Origin: DATFPQ01 sp035264765
GTDB lineage: Bacteria; Actinomycetota; Actinomycetes; Actinomycetales; Angustibacteraceae
Length of the DNA stretch: 6,428 bases
Assembly: GCA_035264765.1 (NCBI GenBank)
Contig: DATFPQ010000305.1
Coordinates: 1-6,428 of the forward strand
Reading direction: 5' to 3'
Shown: piece after piece, positions 5,015 to 6,428 of the stretch
Position numbering within the stretch: the stretch's first letter is position 1
Layout of the letters: each line of letters begins with the position of its first letter
Made by a program: the position numbers and the translations under genes
The notes under the pieces: model-generated
Seen by the model: the letters and a program-made list of their open reading frames with translations, nothing else
Databases searched by the model: none
Told to the model about the DNA's origin: nothing

Positions 5015-6130
5015 TCAGATGCCGACCAGGTCGGCCAGCCGCGCGCGGTGGCGGCCCGGCGTGCCGAACAGCAGTTCGGAGGACTTCGCGCGCTTGAGGT
5101 ACAGGTGCGCGTCGTGCTCCCACGTGTAGCCGATGCCGCCGTGGATCTGGATGTTCTCCTTGGCCGCGTGCGTGTAGGCCTCGGAGCAGTACGAGCCGGC
5201 CAGGGCCGCCGCGACGGGCAGGCCGTCGAGGTCCTCGGCCGCCGCCCAGGCCGCCGAGTAGGCGGCGGAGCGGGCGCTCTCGACCCGGAGCAACAGGTCG
5301 GCGCACTTGTGCTTGATGGCTTGGAAGGAGCCGATCGGGCGGTCGAACTGAACGCGGATCTTGGCGTACTCCACAGCGGTCTCCAGGCACTTCGCGGCGC
5401 CACCGACCTGCTCGTGGGCCAGACCCACGACCGCCAGGTCGAGCACCCGCTGCACCAGCTCCGTGGCGTCGCCGTCGCCGCTGATGCGCTGCGCGGGGGC
5501 GTCGGCCAGTTCGACCCGACCGAGCCGGCGGGTCATGTCGAGGGCGTCGAGCCGGGTGCGGGTGACGCCGGCGGCATTCCCCTCCACCGCGAAGAGGCCC
5601 AGGCCGTCGTCGGCCCGCGCCACGACCAGCACCAGGTCGGCCGAGGCACCGTCCACGACGAACATCTTCGTGCCGCTGAGCGACCAGCCGGCGTCCGCGC
5701 GAGTGGCGGTGGTGGCGATCGACTCGAGCGCCGAGCCCCCCTGCTCCTCGCTGATGGCGACCGTGGCGGTCAGGGTGCCCTCGGCGATGCCGGGCAGCCA
5801 GCGGGCGCGGTACTCCTCGTCACCGGCGTGCAGCAGCGCCTGTCCGGCCAGGAGGACGGAGCCGAAGAACGGGCCCGGCAACAGCGTGCGGCCCATCTCC
5901 TCGAGGACGATGCCGAGCTCCACCAGCCCGTAGCCCGCACCGCCGAACTCCTCCGGCACCGCCAGGCCCTGCAGGCCGAGCTGACCGGCCATCTGCTGCC
6001 AGAGCGCGGCGTCGTAGCCCTCGTCGGACTCCGCCCAGCGCCGCACCGCCGCGCTGTCGGCCTTGTCCGTGAGGAACCGCCGCACGGATGCGCGCAGTTC
6101 CTCCTGCTCCTCGGTGAATGTGAGGTTCAC
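5015..6130 (-). CDS. Acyl-CoA dehydrogenase A, apparently lacking a catalytic glutamate
   Basis: A 371-residue acyl-CoA dehydrogenase fold. Landmarks: an N-terminal FTEEQEELRASVRRFL helix (5-20), GLAVPEEFGGAGYG (55-68), AISEEQGGSALESI (125-138) in place of the usual TEPxAGSD loop, and SGTKMFVVDGASADLVLVVAR (152-172). Then come AHEQVGGAAKCLETAVEYAK (238-257), RVQFDRPIGSFQAIKH (259-274), the conserved Arg/Gln FAD region, and QIHGGIGYTWEHDAHLYLKR (328-347). The base of medium/short-chain enzymes (Glu in YEGT) is replaced by Phe355 in LLFGT. The isovaleryl-type position, around Ala233, has no Glu either. It may therefore be the non-catalytic, FAD-site-completing subunit of a heteromer with B or C, as in the ChsE4-ChsE5 and ChsE1-ChsE2 enzymes of mycobacterial cholesterol breakdown. 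The GTG at 6130 is preferred over the GTG at 6142 because GGAGG sits between them at the right distance. It is the first gene of the unit. Confidence 0.93.
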   Translation of the reverse strand: MNLTFTEEQEELRASVRRFLTDKADSAAVRRWAESDEGYDAALWQQMAGQLGLQGLAVPEEFGGAGYGLVELGIVLEEMGRTLLPGPFFGSVLLAGQALLHAGDEEYRARWLPGIAEGTLTATVAISEEQGGSALESIATTATRADAGWSLSGTKMFVVDGASADLVLVVARADDGLGLFAVEGNAAGVTRTRLDALDMTRRLGRVELADAPAQRISGDGDATELVQRVLDLAVVGLAHEQVGGAAKCLETAVEYAKIRVQFDRPIGSFQAIKHKCADLLLRVESARSAAYSAAWAAAEDLDGLPVAAALAGSYCSEAYTHAAKENIQIHGGIGYTWEHDAHLYLKRAKSSELLFGTPGRHRARLADLVGI

Positions 6131-6140
6131 CTGTTCCTCC
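6131..6140 (-). promoter_or_regulatory. Ribosome-binding site that decides the start of acyl-CoA dehydrogenase A
   Basis: On the minus strand GGAGGAACAG runs straight into the GTG at 6130, so the GGAGG core (6140-6136) is 5 nt from the start. The other in-frame GTG (6142) overlaps this site itself and would have no Shine-Dalgarno sequence, so 6130 is the better call. Confidence 0.75.
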
Positions 6141-6294
6141 ACGATGGCGAGTCCGACATGAGGCCGTCGAGGCGAGGACGCCCGGGCCGGTCGCTTACAC
6201 CGTACCGCGCCGAGCGAAGAATGAGGACACTGCTTTAGCTATTTCCGACGGTGCGGACGTCGGCCCCCGAGCCGAACCGCCTCGGAACGCTCGT
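6141..6294. other. Intergenic gap with the window's AT-richest patch, presumed promoter region of the acyl-CoA dehydrogenase unit
   Basis: The gap lies between the ligase stop (6295) and the ribosome-binding site of dehydrogenase A. Its middle (about 6192-6246) is clearly less GC-rich than its surroundings. It contains GAAATAGCTAAAG (minus strand, about 6235-6247) centred on the palindrome TAGCTA. The unit needs a promoter or read-through here. I cannot pick a -35/-10 pair with confidence; TACGGT on the minus strand near 6190-6195 is one weak -10 candidate. Confidence 0.3.
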
Positions 6295-6428
6295 TCAGCC
6301 GCCGACCGGCTGGTCCCGGCCCACCAGTCCCTGCACGACGTCCCGGCGCAGCAGCTTGCCGGTGACCGTCCGGGGCAGCTCGTCCCAGCACACGATGCGG
6401 TCAGGGGTCTTGGAGCCGCGCAGGTGCT
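6295..6428 (-). CDS. C-terminal end of an acyl-CoA synthetase / AMP-dependent ligase, cut by window edge
   Basis: Only the last 43 complete codons are inside the window. They read HLRGSKTPDRIVCWDELPRT, then VTGKLLRRDVVQGLVGRDQP, and end in VGG before a TGA (6297-6295). LPRTVTGKLLRRDV is the A10 core motif at the C-terminus of the ANL superfamily (acyl-CoA synthetases, fatty acyl-AMP ligases, luciferases). Its lysine (codon at 6357-6355) is the catalytic residue for adenylation. KxPDRIVxxDELPRT before it is typical of acyl-CoA synthetases. Such a ligase would activate the carboxylic acid substrate as its CoA thioester before the dehydrogenases act. It lies upstream on the same strand, 164 nt before dehydrogenase A, so it may be in the same transcript or the end of a separate one. 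The substrate cannot be told from this piece. Confidence 0.85.
   Translation of the reverse strand, partial: HLRGSKTPDRIVCWDELPRTVTGKLLRRDVVQGLVGRDQPVGG

Noticed and set aside
2671..5403. 910-residue minus-strand frame suggesting a fused dehydrogenase
   Set aside because: Only the part from the GTG at 3795 is a dehydrogenase. The upstream part is the wrong frame of B and the end of A, so no fusion exists.
3993..6238. Plus-strand open frames opposite dehydrogenases A and B
   Set aside because: They have the same composition artefact and no ribosome-binding sites or domain motifs. They lie antisense to clear enzyme genes.
6267..6285. Hairpin CCGAG/CTCGG with a 9-nt loop just after the ligase stop as a terminator
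   Set aside because: A 5-bp stem with a 9-nt loop and no T-run is too weak and is expected by chance at this GC content.

Overview
The window is very GC-rich, uses GTG and TTG starts, and has tightly overlapping genes with G/C at third codon positions. This points to a high-GC actinobacterium; the genus cannot be told from the sequence. The content is a catabolic acyl-CoA (beta-oxidation-like) locus, of the sort used for steroid, terpenoid or other branched or cyclic carboxylic acids. The substrate is not visible.

Layout. At the left edge, on the minus strand, a short-chain dehydrogenase/reductase (SDR; 155-925) is followed by the N-terminal part of an unidentified protein (1-158) that begins at a TTG overlapping the SDR stop. 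A 144-bp intergenic region separates the SDR from a divergent plus-strand gene for an LLM-class (luciferase-like, probably F420-dependent) oxidoreductase (1070-2074). That gene ends at a strong GC-rich hairpin (2078-2119). The hairpin also lies at the 3' end of a long minus-strand unit coming from the right, so it can serve both units.

The minus-strand unit reads from 6130 down to 2124. It holds acyl-CoA dehydrogenase A (GTG 6130 to 5015), acyl-CoA dehydrogenase B (5000 to 3792), acyl-CoA dehydrogenase C (GTG 3795 to 2671, overlapping B by 4 nt), a decayed C-terminal piece of an amidohydrolase (about 2649 to 2347, with two apparent single-base frameshifts), and an 83-residue protein of unknown function (2375 to 2124). 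Further upstream on the same strand, the right edge carries the C-terminal end of an acyl-CoA synthetase/AMP-dependent ligase (6428 to 6295).

How they may work together (inference): the ligase makes an acyl-CoA, the acyl-CoA dehydrogenases introduce the alpha,beta double bond, and the SDR and possibly the partial left-edge gene handle later hydration or hydroxyacyl oxidation steps. Dehydrogenases B and C carry a glutamate in the position used by isovaleryl- and long-chain acyl-CoA dehydrogenases. Dehydrogenase A has no glutamate in either known catalytic-base position, which suggests a heteromeric enzyme like the alpha2beta2 acyl-CoA dehydrogenases of mycobacterial cholesterol breakdown. I see no RNA genes, mobile elements, CRISPR arrays or attachment sites. 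The most unusual points are the frameshifted amidohydrolase remnant and the catalytic-residue pattern of the three dehydrogenases.
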